Source: an uncultured Oscillospiraceae bacterium (GTDB lineage Bacteria > Bacillota > Clostridia > Oscillospirales > Ruminococcaceae). From it: a stretch of 64,000 bases of DNA. The DNA is taken from NCBI GenBank assembly GCA_900540595.1, contig UQGL01000003.1:62001-126000 (forward strand), written 5' to 3'. Positions 26,259-34,718 of the stretch are shown piece by piece. A program made the translations under genes and the position numbers. Position 1 is the stretch's first letter; each line of letters starts with the position of its first letter. The notes beneath the pieces were generated by a model. It made no database searches and was not told where the DNA came from. It saw only the letters and a program-made list of their open reading frames with translations.

Positions 26259-26292
26259 GGTTTTAATCTCCTTAGGTTGATTTTCAGTTGTC

Positions 26293-26313
26293 CGGCAGGG
26301 CGGTTCCCTGCCG
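26293..26313 (-). other. 5'-UTR hairpin of the first BMP gene
   Basis: CGGCAGGG (26293-26300), CGGTT, CCCTGCCG (26306-26313): a perfect 8-bp stem at the very start of the predicted transcript. A related GCAGGG/CCCTGC hairpin precedes the second BMP gene (27610-27630). It may protect the 5' end or be a dispersed repeat. Confidence 0.5.
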
Positions 26314-26323
26314 TAATAAGTTC

Positions 26324-26352
26324 AGTATACCGCATTTGAGGCGGTTATTCAA
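26324..26352 (-). promoter_or_regulatory. Sigma-A-type promoter for the first BMP gene
   Basis: Minus strand -35 TTGAAT (26347-26352), 17-bp spacer, -10 TATACT (26324-26329). Confidence 0.75.
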
Positions 26353-26410
26353 TGACAAAATGCTAAACAAAACATTACAAAAGCATAACAAAGCCGCTGT
26401 GCGGGCTGTG

Positions 26411-27574
26411 TCAGCGCAGGCGGGTCAGTGTGACATTGGGGGTGTCGGGCAGCGTATCAAGGTCAGAGTAGGTGTCCACCCGCAGCGCGCTGGTGCGCAG
26501 CTTTTCATACAGCTTGCGGTAACTTTCCTGACTGAAGTTGTCCAGCCGCCACTGGCTGCCGGCCTGCAGCGCCACCTCGCCGTTGGTAAAGCCTGTCTTC
26601 TCGGTCTGGCCGGCGCTCTGGGCATCCCAGGTGCCCTGCGCAAAGAAGGTGTACAGCTCGCGCTGCACCGCCGCATTGTAGCATTTAACGGCGCTGGCAA
26701 GGATACGGTCGCCCTGATCGGTGCGGTCGCAGTCTGTCGTGATTGCCTTGGCACCGGTCTGGTTGACAGCGTTGGCAACGCCTGTATAGAGGTCACCGCC
26801 GCTGACCATGATCAGCGTTGTTCCGTTATTATACCAGTCGATCATCCGCTGGGTGATGGCATCATTGACCGTATCCGTGTCGGTGAACCATGTCTGCAGG
26901 CTCACGCGCTCACCCTGCTGCTCGGCAGCGGCCTCTGCGCCCTGCAAAAAGCCGGTGGCGTAGCGCACAATGCCGGGGACCTCCCGCGTACCGACAAAGC
27001 CCAGCGCGGTATACCCTTCGGTCACAGCGGCATAGCCCGCAAGATAGCCCGCCTGCTCCTCCTGAAAGAGAACACAGTGGACCAGATTGGCCGTTTTGTA
27101 GGCGCTGTAGTCGTCATTATGGGGCTCATCGTCAAACAGCAGGTAATGCACATCCGGGTAGTTTTCCTGAATGCGGTAGAGCGCCTGACCCATGACCTCG
27201 CCGCGGCAGACCACAAGCTTTGCACCGCTCTCGGCCGCAGCGCGCAGGGCCGCCTCGGCATCATCGGCGGTGCTGCCCGCCGCCGTCTGGCTTACGGCCG
27301 TGTAATGGTAGGTATTGGCAAAGGTCTGTACGCCCTGCCACAGCATGGCATCCTCGCCGCTGTCCGTGCCGCCGGGGCCGGTCACCAGCGCGATGGTCTG
27401 CCCGCCCGGCAGCACCTGTGTCGGGTCCTCCGGCTCATAGACAAAGGTGGCGTCATCGGTCGGGGCGGTCACGACATGCACCACCTGTGCTTCGGCGATG
27501 GCTTCTCTGCCCTTGCAGGCAGTCAGGCCTGCCAGCAGGGTCAGCGTCAGGAACAATGCTAAGAACTTCTTCAT
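26411..27574 (-). CDS. Second, diverged BMP family lipoprotein
   Basis: A 387-residue lipoprotein: MKKFLALFLTLTLLAGLTAC (lipid Cys20), then a BMP-type fold that aligns with the neighbouring binding protein (MLWQGVQTFANTY, NYPDVHYLLFDDEP, EEQAGYLAGYAAVTEGY, GFVGTREVPGIVRYATGFLQGAEAA) but is clearly diverged and has a different C-terminus. It probably feeds the same permease with another ligand or senses it; this is inference. The AAGGAG site is unusually far (14 bases) from the ATG. It follows cdd in the salvage operon. Confidence 0.85.
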   Translation of the reverse strand: MKKFLALFLTLTLLAGLTACKGREAIAEAQVVHVVTAPTDDATFVYEPEDPTQVLPGGQTIALVTGPGGTDSGEDAMLWQGVQTFANTYHYTAVSQTAAGSTADDAEAALRAAAESGAKLVVCRGEVMGQALYRIQENYPDVHYLLFDDEPHNDDYSAYKTANLVHCVLFQEEQAGYLAGYAAVTEGYTALGFVGTREVPGIVRYATGFLQGAEAAAEQQGERVSLQTWFTDTDTVNDAITQRMIDWYNNGTTLIMVSGGDLYTGVANAVNQTGAKAITTDCDRTDQGDRILASAVKCYNAAVQRELYTFFAQGTWDAQSAGQTEKTGFTNGEVALQAGSQWRLDNFSQESYRKLYEKLRTSALRVDTYSDLDTLPDTPNVTLTRLR

Positions 27575-27638
27575 GGGTACGGGAAAATCTCCTTGGTATT
27601 CGTTTCTTTGCAGGGGCATGGTTTCCCTGCCTTTGGGG

Positions 27639-28058
27639 TCATTCCAGATTGGCCGGGCCAAAGCCGTAGGGCAGCAGCTCTCCGAGGGTCGTCACGATGT
27701 AATCCTCCTCGCTTTTGGCCATGATTACAGTCAGCCCGGGGCCGCCGAACTCATAGAGTGCCTGACGGCAGACGCCGCAGGGGCCGGTGACAAGGGTGTT
27801 CTTCTCCCCCGCCTTGCTGCCCACAATGGCGATAGCGTCAAACTCGCGCACACCCTCGCTGACGGCCTTGAACAGCGCCGTGCGCTCGGCGCAGTTCGTA
27901 GCGGTATAGCCTGCGTTCTCGATGTTGCAGCCCTTGAACACGCGGCCGTCCTTGGCCCGCAGTGCCGCCCCCACATGGAAGCGGGAATACGGCGCATAGG
28001 CAAACCCCTGCCCTTCAAACGCAGCGCGGATCAGGGTCCGGATCTCAGCTTTTTCCAT
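27639..28058 (-). CDS. cdd: Cytidine deaminase
   Basis: A 139-residue Cdd of the small tetrameric type: substrate loop FHVGAALRAKDGRVFKGCNI, catalytic NCAERTALF (Cys ligand and proton-shuttle Glu) and PCGVCRQ (two Cys zinc ligands). It deaminates cytidine and deoxycytidine to uridine and deoxyuridine, feeding the phosphorylase of the same cluster. It starts 2 nt after the deoD stop. Confidence 0.97.
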   Translation of the reverse strand: MEKAEIRTLIRAAFEGQGFAYAPYSRFHVGAALRAKDGRVFKGCNIENAGYTATNCAERTALFKAVSEGVREFDAIAIVGSKAGEKNTLVTGPCGVCRQALYEFGGPGLTVIMAKSEEDYIVTTLGELLPYGFGPANLE

Positions 28059-28060
28059 GC

Positions 28061-28792
28061 TTACTTCTCCAAAAAGGCATCCACGCCGAGCGCGACCTGC
28101 ATCATGGCAGTAAAGCTGGTCTGGCGCTGCTCGGCGGTCGTGATTTCCGGCGAGACAAAGCTGTCCGAGATGGTCAGCAGACAGGCTGCCCGCTTGCCCA
28201 GCACCTTTGCATTGTGGAAAAGGGCGAAGCTCTCCATCTCAACAGCCAGACAGCCCTTTTCATCGCGCAGGCGCTCCCAGTAGGTCGGCTTGGCGTCGCT
28301 GGGCTGGCGGTAGAACACATCGGAGGAATGGATATTGCCCTCGATCAGGGGGACACCTGCCGCGGCAGCGCTGCGGCGCAGGGCGTTGTTCAGCGCGGCG
28401 CTGGGGGTCTGGATGTCGTCTGTATCGCCGCTCTGGGTCACAGCATAGTTGCTCTCGGAATACGCGCCGGTGGCCAGCACGACATCAAACAGCTTGGCCT
28501 TGTCGGTATACGAGCCGGCAGAGCCGATGCGGATGATGTTCTCCACACCGTACTGACTGTACAGCTCATAGGAATAGATACCGATGGACGGCATGCCCAT
28601 GCCGCTGCCCATAACGCTGATGGGGCGGCCCTGATAGCTGCCGGTGTAGCCGAGCATACCGCGTACATCGGTGACGAGGCGGACATCCTCCAGAAAGGTC
28701 TCCGCGATGAACTTTGCGCGCAGCGGATCGCCGGGCATCAGAACGGTCTTGGCGAAATCGCCCTTTTCCGCGCGGTTATGAGGGGTAGACAT
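28061..28792 (-). CDS. deoD: Purine-nucleoside phosphorylase DeoD-type
   Basis: A 243-residue hexameric-type PNP: MPGDPLRAKFIAETFLED near the N-terminus, GSGMGMPSIGIYSYELY, and the catalytic-site VEMESFALFHNAK. It splits purine (deoxy)ribonucleosides to base and sugar 1-phosphate. The ATG at 28792 has AAAGGAG about nine bases upstream. First gene of the minus-strand salvage operon; a -10-like TATACT and a 7-11-7 inverted repeat lie upstream. Confidence 0.96.
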   Translation of the reverse strand: MSTPHNRAEKGDFAKTVLMPGDPLRAKFIAETFLEDVRLVTDVRGMLGYTGSYQGRPISVMGSGMGMPSIGIYSYELYSQYGVENIIRIGSAGSYTDKAKLFDVVLATGAYSESNYAVTQSGDTDDIQTPSAALNNALRRSAAAAGVPLIEGNIHSSDVFYRQPSDAKPTYWERLRDEKGCLAVEMESFALFHNAKVLGKRAACLLTISDSFVSPEITTAEQRQTSFTAMMQVALGVDAFLEK

Positions 28793-28834
28793 AAAAGCAC
28801 ACTCCTTTATTTTGTGATATTGGTAGATATAGTA

Positions 28835-28859
28835 TACCACACTTTCCCGGTTTGTGGTA
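28835..28859. promoter_or_regulatory. Inverted repeat between divergent deoD and radical SAM genes
   Basis: TACCACA (28835-28841), 11-base spacer, TGTGGTA (28853-28859). The left arm overlaps a minus-strand TATACT that could be the deoD -10. It could be an operator for deoD; no match to a known regulator is claimed. Confidence 0.4.
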
Positions 28860-28897
28860 AACTTATAGAAAAGTTTTTTGTGAAAGAGGTTTTTGCC

Positions 28898-29812
28898 ATG
28901 CAGCTGCCGCACCACTGTACCCTTTGCCCCCGGGCCTGCGGGGCCGACCGCGCCGCAGGGCAGCGGGGCTTCTGCGGGGCCGACGATACCCTGCGGGTGG
29001 CACGCGCCGCCCTGCACCACTGGGAGGAGCCCTGCCTGAGCGGCGACCCCGATGCCGCCACCGGGAGCGGCACGGTGTTTTTCAGCGGCTGCACCCTGCG
29101 GTGCTGCTACTGCCAGAACTACCCCATCAGTCAGGGTGAGGTGGGCAAGGCGATCACCGCCGAGCGGCTGGCCGATATTTTTATGCAGCTGCAAAACGGC
29201 GGAGCCAAAAATCTGAATCTGGTCACGGCGTCCCACTATCTGCCCTGGGTGACAGAGGCACTGGATGCTGCCAGAGCGGCGGGCTTTGCCCTGCCTGTTG
29301 TCTACAACACCGGCGGCTATGAAACCGTTGAGGCTGTCCGCGCACTGGCCGGGTATGTGGACATCTGGCTTACCGACTATAAGTATTGCGACAGCACGCT
29401 GGCGGCGCAGCTTTCCTGCGCGCAGGATTACCCCGCCGTGGCAGATGCCGCCCTGCGCGAGATGCTTGTGCAGACCGGCGCGCCGATCTATGATGCAGAC
29501 GGCTACCTGCAGCGGGGCGTCATCGTGCGGCATCTGGCCCTGCCCGGCCATGTAGCGGACAGCCGCGCGGTACTGCAGCGGCTGGCAGCACTGCGGGCAG
29601 AGACCGGTGTGGAATTTATCCCGAGCCTGATGAGCCAGTTCACACCTTTTTATAAGGCGGCCGAGCACGGCTTAGGGCGGCGCATCACGACCTATGAGTA
29701 CCGGCAAGTCATTGATGAGGCCGTCCGGCTGGGGCTGACCGATGGCTACATGCAGGAAAAGAGCAGCGCCCGGGAGGAGTACACCCCGCCGTTTGATCTG
29801 GAAGGGGTATAG
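28898..29812 (+). CDS. Radical SAM protein, PflA-like (COG1313 type)
   Basis: A 304-residue radical SAM protein with an N-terminal cysteine set (C7, C10, C14, C26; CTLCPRACGADR) followed by the cluster motif GCTLRCCYC (C65, C69, C72). This two-part cysteine layout is that of the uncharacterised PflX/COG1313 family related to pyruvate formate-lyase activating enzymes; the target protein is unknown and no glycyl radical enzyme is nearby. ATG 28898 has GAAAGAGG upstream. The next gene starts 9 bases after its stop, so the two are probably co-transcribed. Confidence 0.85.
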   Translation: MQLPHHCTLCPRACGADRAAGQRGFCGADDTLRVARAALHHWEEPCLSGDPDAATGSGTVFFSGCTLRCCYCQNYPISQGEVGKAITAERLADIFMQLQNGGAKNLNLVTASHYLPWVTEALDAARAAGFALPVVYNTGGYETVEAVRALAGYVDIWLTDYKYCDSTLAAQLSCAQDYPAVADAALREMLVQTGAPIYDADGYLQRGVIVRHLALPGHVADSRAVLQRLAALRAETGVEFIPSLMSQFTPFYKAAEHGLGRRITTYEYRQVIDEAVRLGLTDGYMQEKSSAREEYTPPFDLEGV

Positions 29813-29820
29813 GGCTCATC

Positions 29821-31698
29821 ATGATCGTATCCGTTTGCTATCTGCTCCTGTTTCTCTTTGTCGGTCTGCTGCTGGCGCGCCGGGCCGTGCCGGACGCAGA
29901 CAGCGCCGTCCTCCTTCCGCTGGGGTGCGGGCTTGGGGTATCCCTGCTGGCGGTGCTGCCCGCCCTGTTTGCCCTGCCGTTCGGCTTTACCCTGCCGGCC
30001 GCCGGGCTGGCGGGTGCCGCTGCAGCGGTGCTGGGCGGGGTGCTGCTGCGGTGCGGCACACGGCTGCATGGGACCGCGAAGGACCCCGACTGCGGGGCAA
30101 GCTGGGCCTGTCTGCTGCCGGTGGCCGCCGTGACGCTGTTTCTGCTGCATACCCATGTGCTGCACATGGTAAATGGCACCCTCCACACCGGGCAGAGCTG
30201 CTACGGCGATATGCCGATGCATCTGGGGTTTATCCGCTATATTGCGCAGAGCGGTGAATTTCCGCCGCGCTATCCCCTGTTGGGCGGCGCACACCGGTTT
30301 GGCTACCCGTTCCTCTGCGAAACGGTCTCCAGCGTCTTTCTTCTGCTGGGGGCGGATCTGCGCACCGCCTACCTGCTGCCGATGCTGCCCGCCTTTCTCT
30401 CGGTGTACGGCATGCTCTGGCAGCTGGCCCGCCGCGTGACGGGCAGCGCTGCCAAAGCAAGCCTTGCGTTCTATCTGTTTTTTATGGGCAGTGGGTTCGG
30501 GTTTGTGTATTTTCTCGGCTCCGCCGCGGATTTTGCGGGCATCTTCACCGGTTTTTACACAACGCCGACCAATTTTGTTGAGAAGAACATCGTCTGGGTC
30601 AACCCCATCGCAGATCTGCTGATCCCGCAGCGCGCCACCCTCTTTGGCTGGTGCGTGCTGCTGCCCGCCCTGTATCTGCTGTGGCGGTTCTGCTATGAGG
30701 GCGAACGCCGCCTCTGGCTTTGGCTGGCTTTGCTGGTGCTGCCTCTGCCGCTTTTGCACACGCACAGCGCACTGGCGCTGGTACTGCTCTGTCTGGTGAG
30801 CGGGCTTTACACATTGACACAGGGCGCACGCAAAGAGACGCTGCTGCCTTGGCTGGGGCTGGCCGCCGTCTGCGGCGCGGCATGGCTTTTCCAGATGCTG
30901 CCGACCGTGCTGGCGCAAAGTCTGGACGGTCAGCAGATGCTGCGGCTGCACTTCAACTGGATCAACGGCCAGAATGACGGCACCCTGAAGGACAGCTATC
31001 TCTGGTTCTACATCAAAAACATCGGCCTTGTGTATCTTCTGTTGATTCCGGCGTTTGTACATGCCAAACCAAAGCAGCGGTGGCTGTACGGCGGCGGGCT
31101 GGCGATTTTAGCGCTGGCGGAGCTCGTTGTATTCCAGCCCAACAATTATGACAACAACAAGCTGCTGTATGTCTGGCATATGCTGGGATGTGTTCTGGCA
31201 GCCCAGCTGCTGGCCGACCTGTTTGCAAAGGTGCGCGCCCTGCCCTGGCGGGCGCTGGGGCTGGCGCTCTGCTGCTTTGCGGCGATGTTCGGCAGCGTGC
31301 TGACCCTTGGGCGGGAGGCATTGAGCGACTATCAGCAGTGGAGCGCCGATGACATTGCACTGGCAGCGTATATTGACGAGAACACCGAGAGCGATGCGCT
31401 GTTTTTGACCAGCGACAGCCACCTGACGCCGGTGTTTGCACTGGCGGGGCGGCAGATCCTGTGCGGGTCGGGCAGCTATGTCTACTACCACGGCATGGAC
31501 TACACCGATGAATACAACGCCATGCGCACCCTGTATGAAACGCCCGACACTGTCACCCTGCAGATCTGGGGCGTACAGTACGCCGTGTTCGATTCCTCCG
31601 TCTACAGCCGCTTTGCCGATGCCAACGAGGAATGGTATGCGCAGCGGTACCCCCTGTGGTACGAAAACAGCGGCTGCCGGGTGTATAAGATTCACTAA
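29821..31698 (+). CDS. Large polytopic membrane protein, GT-C glycosyltransferase-like
   Basis: A 625-residue protein with about 12-13 hydrophobic helices, many His and aromatic residues in loops, and a soluble C-terminal domain of about 110 residues. An early loop after the third helix carries YGDMPMHLGFIRYIAQSGEF, the kind of acidic extracytoplasmic motif seen in GT-C lipid-sugar transferases; NFVEKNIVWVNPIADLLIPQ and PNNYDNNKLLYVWHM are further loop motifs. I infer transfer of a sugar from a polyprenyl carrier; this is not proven. It follows the radical SAM gene directly. Confidence 0.7.
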   Translation: MIVSVCYLLLFLFVGLLLARRAVPDADSAVLLPLGCGLGVSLLAVLPALFALPFGFTLPAAGLAGAAAAVLGGVLLRCGTRLHGTAKDPDCGASWACLLPVAAVTLFLLHTHVLHMVNGTLHTGQSCYGDMPMHLGFIRYIAQSGEFPPRYPLLGGAHRFGYPFLCETVSSVFLLLGADLRTAYLLPMLPAFLSVYGMLWQLARRVTGSAAKASLAFYLFFMGSGFGFVYFLGSAADFAGIFTGFYTTPTNFVEKNIVWVNPIADLLIPQRATLFGWCVLLPALYLLWRFCYEGERRLWLWLALLVLPLPLLHTHSALALVLLCLVSGLYTLTQGARKETLLPWLGLAAVCGAAWLFQMLPTVLAQSLDGQQMLRLHFNWINGQNDGTLKDSYLWFYIKNIGLVYLLLIPAFVHAKPKQRWLYGGGLAILALAELVVFQPNNYDNNKLLYVWHMLGCVLAAQLLADLFAKVRALPWRALGLALCCFAAMFGSVLTLGREALSDYQQWSADDIALAAYIDENTESDALFLTSDSHLTPVFALAGRQILCGSGSYVYYHGMDYTDEYNAMRTLYETPDTVTLQIWGVQYAVFDSSVYSRFADANEEWYAQRYPLWYENSGCRVYKIH

Positions 31699-31729
31699 GC
31701 CCCTTCTATTTTATAGCCCATTTTTTCCG

Positions 31730-31758
31730 GCATATCGGCGCACTTTTTCACATAGGAT
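31730..31758 (+). promoter_or_regulatory. Sigma-E-type promoter before spoIIID
   Basis: -35 GCATATC (31730-31736; six of seven positions of kmATATT), 14-bp spacer, -10 CATAGGAT (31751-31758; CATAnnnT). spoIIID is a sigma-E gene in Bacillus, so the match fits biology. Confidence 0.65.
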
Positions 31759-31791
31759 TTGACAGAAAATTCTATGCGAGGAGGTCAGGCT

Positions 31792-32067
31792 ATGAAGGGC
31801 GACCCTGAGGAGCGCGCTGCTGCGGTGGGGCGGTATATTGTGCAGAGCGGCGCGACCGTGCGGGCGGCGGCAGCCGTGTTCGGCGTAAGCAAATCCACGA
31901 TCTGGAAGGACCAGCACCGCCTGCGCCGCCAGAATCCCGGCCTTTGGGCCGAGGTACAGGCTGTTGTGCAGAAAAACAAGGCCGAGCGTCATCTGCGCGG
32001 CGGCGAGGCCACCCGCCGCAAATATTTGCGGCGATCATCTTGCACAGGCCCGCACAGCACAGTATAA
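31792..32067 (+). CDS. spoIIID: Sporulation transcriptional regulator SpoIIID
   Basis: A 91-residue DNA-binding protein, the usual SpoIIID length. The helix-turn-helix contains AAAVFGVSKSTIWKD and the C-terminal motif AERHLRGGEATRRKY, which aligns with the RHLRGGEAT block of Bacillus SpoIIID that forms the second DNA-contacting region. It tunes sigma-E mother-cell transcription. ATG 31792 has GAGGAGG eight bases upstream; an upstream in-frame Met is rejected because it precedes the ribosome site. A sigma-E-like promoter lies just upstream. Confidence 0.95.
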   Translation: MKGDPEERAAAVGRYIVQSGATVRAAAAVFGVSKSTIWKDQHRLRRQNPGLWAEVQAVVQKNKAERHLRGGEATRRKYLRRSSCTGPHSTV

Positions 32068-32101
32068 TAAAGAAAAGAACAATCAAAAGGACGGTGCATC
32101 T

Positions 32102-32581
32102 ATGAAGCGGCAGGACTACATCAGCTGGGACGAGTATTTTATGGGCATTGCCCTGCTTTCCGCCATGCGGTCAAAGGACAACAACAGTCAGGTCGGGGCC
32201 TGCATCGTCAGCCCGGAGAACAAGATCCTGTCGCTGGGCTACAACGGCATGCCCATCGGCTGCAATGACGATGATATGCCCTGGGAGCGCGAGGGCGATG
32301 ACCTTGAGACAAAATACATGTATGTCTGCCACTCGGAGCTGAACGCCATTCTGAACAGCCCCAATCACGACCTGCGCGGCTCGCGGATGTATGTGACGCT
32401 CTTTCCCTGCAATGAGTGCGCCAAGGCGATCATCCAGAGCGGCATCAAGGAACTGATCTACCTTTCGGACAAATATCACGACACCCACGCCTGTGTGGCC
32501 AGCCGCCGCATGTTCAAGATGACCGGCGTTGTGTGCCGGGCCTACCGGCCCACCGGGCGCGAGATCAAACTGGATGTATAA
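32102..32581 (+). CDS. comEB: dCMP deaminase (ComEB-like)
   Basis: A 159-residue zinc deaminase: SQVGACIVSPENKILSLGYN, the catalytic CHSELNAI (His ligand, Glu acid/base) and PCNECAKAI (two Cys ligands). These are typical for deoxycytidylate deaminase, which makes dUMP for thymidylate synthesis. It lies between spoIIID and udk with udk starting 13 bases downstream. Confidence 0.94.
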   Translation: MKRQDYISWDEYFMGIALLSAMRSKDNNSQVGACIVSPENKILSLGYNGMPIGCNDDDMPWEREGDDLETKYMYVCHSELNAILNSPNHDLRGSRMYVTLFPCNECAKAIIQSGIKELIYLSDKYHDTHACVASRRMFKMTGVVCRAYRPTGREIKLDV

Positions 32582-32594
32582 GGAGCATCAGCTT

Positions 32595-33218
32595 ATGAAT
32601 ACCATCATCATCGGCATTGCCGGCGGCACCGGCAGCGGCAAGACCACCCTGACCGAAAAGCTGCGGGAGCATTTCGGCAGCAATGAGGTCAGCGTCATCA
32701 ACCACGACAGCTACTATAAGCGCCATGACGAGCTTCCCTATGAGGAGCGCTGCAAGCTGAACTATGACCATCCCGACAGCTTTGACACGGCGCTGATGAT
32801 CGCCCATCTGCAGGAGCTGCGCGCCGGGCATCCGGTGCAGGTGCCGGTGTATGATTACACCATCCACAACCGCAGCAACCAGACCGTGCTGGTGCAGCCC
32901 GCACCTGTCATCATCGTTGAGGGCATTTTGATCTTCGACTCCCCCGAGCTGTGCGAGCTGATGGACATGAAGGTCTTTGTGGACACCGATGCCGATGTGC
33001 GCATCCTGCGCCGCATCGTCCGCGATGTCAAGGAGCGCGGCCGCACGCTGGACAGCGTGGTAAGCCAATACCTGACCACCGTCAAGCCGATGCATGAGCA
33101 GTTTGTCGAGCCGAGCAAGCGCAAGGCTGACCTGATCGTGCCTGAGGGCGGGCGCAACCTCGTTGCGCTGGAGCTGCTCATCAAGTGGGTAGACAATCAC
33201 CTGCACAACGCAGAATAG
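32595..33218 (+). CDS. udk: Uridine kinase
   Basis: A 207-residue uridine/cytidine kinase with Walker A GIAGGTGSGKTTLTEKL, substrate loop INHDSYYKRHDELPYEER, VPVYDYTIHNRSNQT and VIIVEGILIF. It phosphorylates uridine and cytidine to UMP and CMP, the salvage partner of the nucleoside uptake genes on the other strand. AAGGAG lies nine bases before ATG 32595. Co-transcribed with the dCMP deaminase; ends in a terminator. Confidence 0.96.
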   Translation: MNTIIIGIAGGTGSGKTTLTEKLREHFGSNEVSVINHDSYYKRHDELPYEERCKLNYDHPDSFDTALMIAHLQELRAGHPVQVPVYDYTIHNRSNQTVLVQPAPVIIVEGILIFDSPELCELMDMKVFVDTDADVRILRRIVRDVKERGRTLDSVVSQYLTTVKPMHEQFVEPSKRKADLIVPEGGRNLVALELLIKWVDNHLHNAE

Positions 33219-33224
33219 AAAACA

Positions 33225-33260
33225 AATCCGGCAGGCGCTTTTTGAGGCGTCTGCCGGATT
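33225..33260. terminator. Bidirectional terminator between udk and the antiporter
   Basis: AATCCGGCAG (33225-33234) pairs with CTGCCGGATT (33251-33260) with an extension GCGC/GGCGT. It separates converging genes. Confidence 0.8.
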
Positions 33261-33294
33261 ATTCGTTGCAGCAGGTTTATTGTCTGGGTATCTT

Positions 33295-34491
33295 TTACGC
33301 CTGTGCCTCGCTCGGATGCGCCACAGGCGGCATCTTGGTAAACAACGCCTTCAGCACAAGCGGCGTGGCAACGCTGGACACCACGATCAGCAGGATGACC
33401 GCCGTGAAATAGACGGGATCGACGACGCCGACCTCCAGCCCCTTCTGGGCCACGATCAGGGCGACCTCGCCGCGGGTCATCATGCCGACACCGACCTTGA
33501 GGGAATCGCCCCAGTTGAAGCGGCAGACTCTGGCCGCCAGACCGCAGCCGATGATCTTGGTCAGCAGGGCCACCAGAACAAAGCAGATGCAGAACAGGAA
33601 AATTTCCGGCGTCAGGCCGCTGATGTCGGTTTTCAGACCGATGCTGGCGAAAAACACGGGGGCAAAGATGACATAGTTGCTGATGTCAACGCGGCGCTCG
33701 ACATACGGTGCGTCCTGCATCGTGCAAAGAACGATGCCCGCAATGTACGCGCCGGTAATATCGGCAATGCCGAAGTACTGCTCCGCAATGTAGGCCATGG
33801 CAAAGCAGAACGCAATGCTGACGATGGTGATGCGCTGGGTATGGGGGTTGCGGGCGTCGAGCCACTTCATCGCAAAATGGATGACAACGCCGATGCCGAC
33901 AGCAACCAGGAAGAAGAGTGCCGTCTGGATCAGCACGCCGCCGATGCCGGTACCCTCGCCCGAGCTGGCACCCAGCACGCAGGTCAGCACAATGATGCCG
34001 ATGACATCATCAATGACCGCCGCGCTGACAATGGTCGTGCCGAGGAAACTTTTCAGGTGGCCCAGCTCCTGCAGCGTGGCCACCGTGATAGATACGCTGG
34101 TGGCCGTCATGATCGTGCCGATGAACAGCGCGCGGTAAAACTCCGGGCTGCCCACGGCCGAAAAGCCATAGAATGCGCTGTAGAGCAGCGTGCCGCCCAC
34201 CAGCGGCACAAAAACGCCGATGCAGGCGATGAGGGTCGCAATGGGGCCTGCGCGCAGCAGCTCCTTCAAATTTGTGCCAAGGCCGGTCGTAAACATCAGC
34301 AGCACAACGCCGATCTCCGCAAAGGTCGAGATTGCATCACTGGTCTGCACCAGATTCAAAAGGCAGGGTCCGATAAGCAGGCCGGCAAGGATCTCACCCA
34401 CGACCTGTGGGGCCTTGCATTTACGGGCGACCAGCGCAAAAAACTTTGCGCTCAGGATAATGATCGCCAAATCGCGAAAAATGGAATACAT
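33295..34491 (-). CDS. Cation:proton antiporter (CPA2 family, NapA/KefB-like)
   Basis: A 398-residue membrane protein with about 12-13 helices. The family motif with consecutive aspartates in the ion site is visible in AAVIDDVIGIIVL (about 160-172), preceded by TATSVSITVATLQELG. There is no cytoplasmic Rossmann (KTN/TrkA-N) domain, so it is the short Na+/H+ or K+/H+ exchanger type. It is monocistronic on the minus strand. Ion specificity cannot be told. Confidence 0.9.
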   Translation of the reverse strand: MYSIFRDLAIIILSAKFFALVARKCKAPQVVGEILAGLLIGPCLLNLVQTSDAISTFAEIGVVLLMFTTGLGTNLKELLRAGPIATLIACIGVFVPLVGGTLLYSAFYGFSAVGSPEFYRALFIGTIMTATSVSITVATLQELGHLKSFLGTTIVSAAVIDDVIGIIVLTCVLGASSGEGTGIGGVLIQTALFFLVAVGIGVVIHFAMKWLDARNPHTQRITIVSIAFCFAMAYIAEQYFGIADITGAYIAGIVLCTMQDAPYVERRVDISNYVIFAPVFFASIGLKTDISGLTPEIFLFCICFVLVALLTKIIGCGLAARVCRFNWGDSLKVGVGMMTRGEVALIVAQKGLEVGVVDPVYFTAVILLIVVSSVATPLVLKALFTKMPPVAHPSEAQA

Positions 34492-34580
34492 GAACTATCC
34501 TCTCTCCTTACAGCATGGTAATTCTCTCCGGCATGACCGCATAATGCCCGCTGCCGATACGCCGAGCGCGATGACGCCCT

Positions 34581-34598
34581 TATAGTTTTAGCACTATA
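34581..34598. promoter_or_regulatory. TATAGT-TTTAGC-ACTATA inverted repeat
   Basis: A perfect 6-6-6 inverted repeat about 90 bases upstream of the antiporter. Both arms resemble -10 hexamers. No clear -35 was found, so it could be either a promoter or an operator. The rest of 34492-34718 shows only AT-rich sequence without features I can support. Confidence 0.35.
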
Positions 34599-34718
34599 CG
34601 CCGCCGTTTGCAAGAGGATAAAACGCGCAAAATATGCAGTTTGAGCGCACAATTTGCATACAATTTGCCCATGCCGCCCACAGCCGCGAAAAACTTTTAA
34701 AAAACCGCAAAATAATGC

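Noticed and set aside
28793-29668. In-frame upstream extension of deoD
   Set aside because: It is antisense to the radical SAM gene; DeoD length and the ATG with ribosome site at 28792 fit the family.
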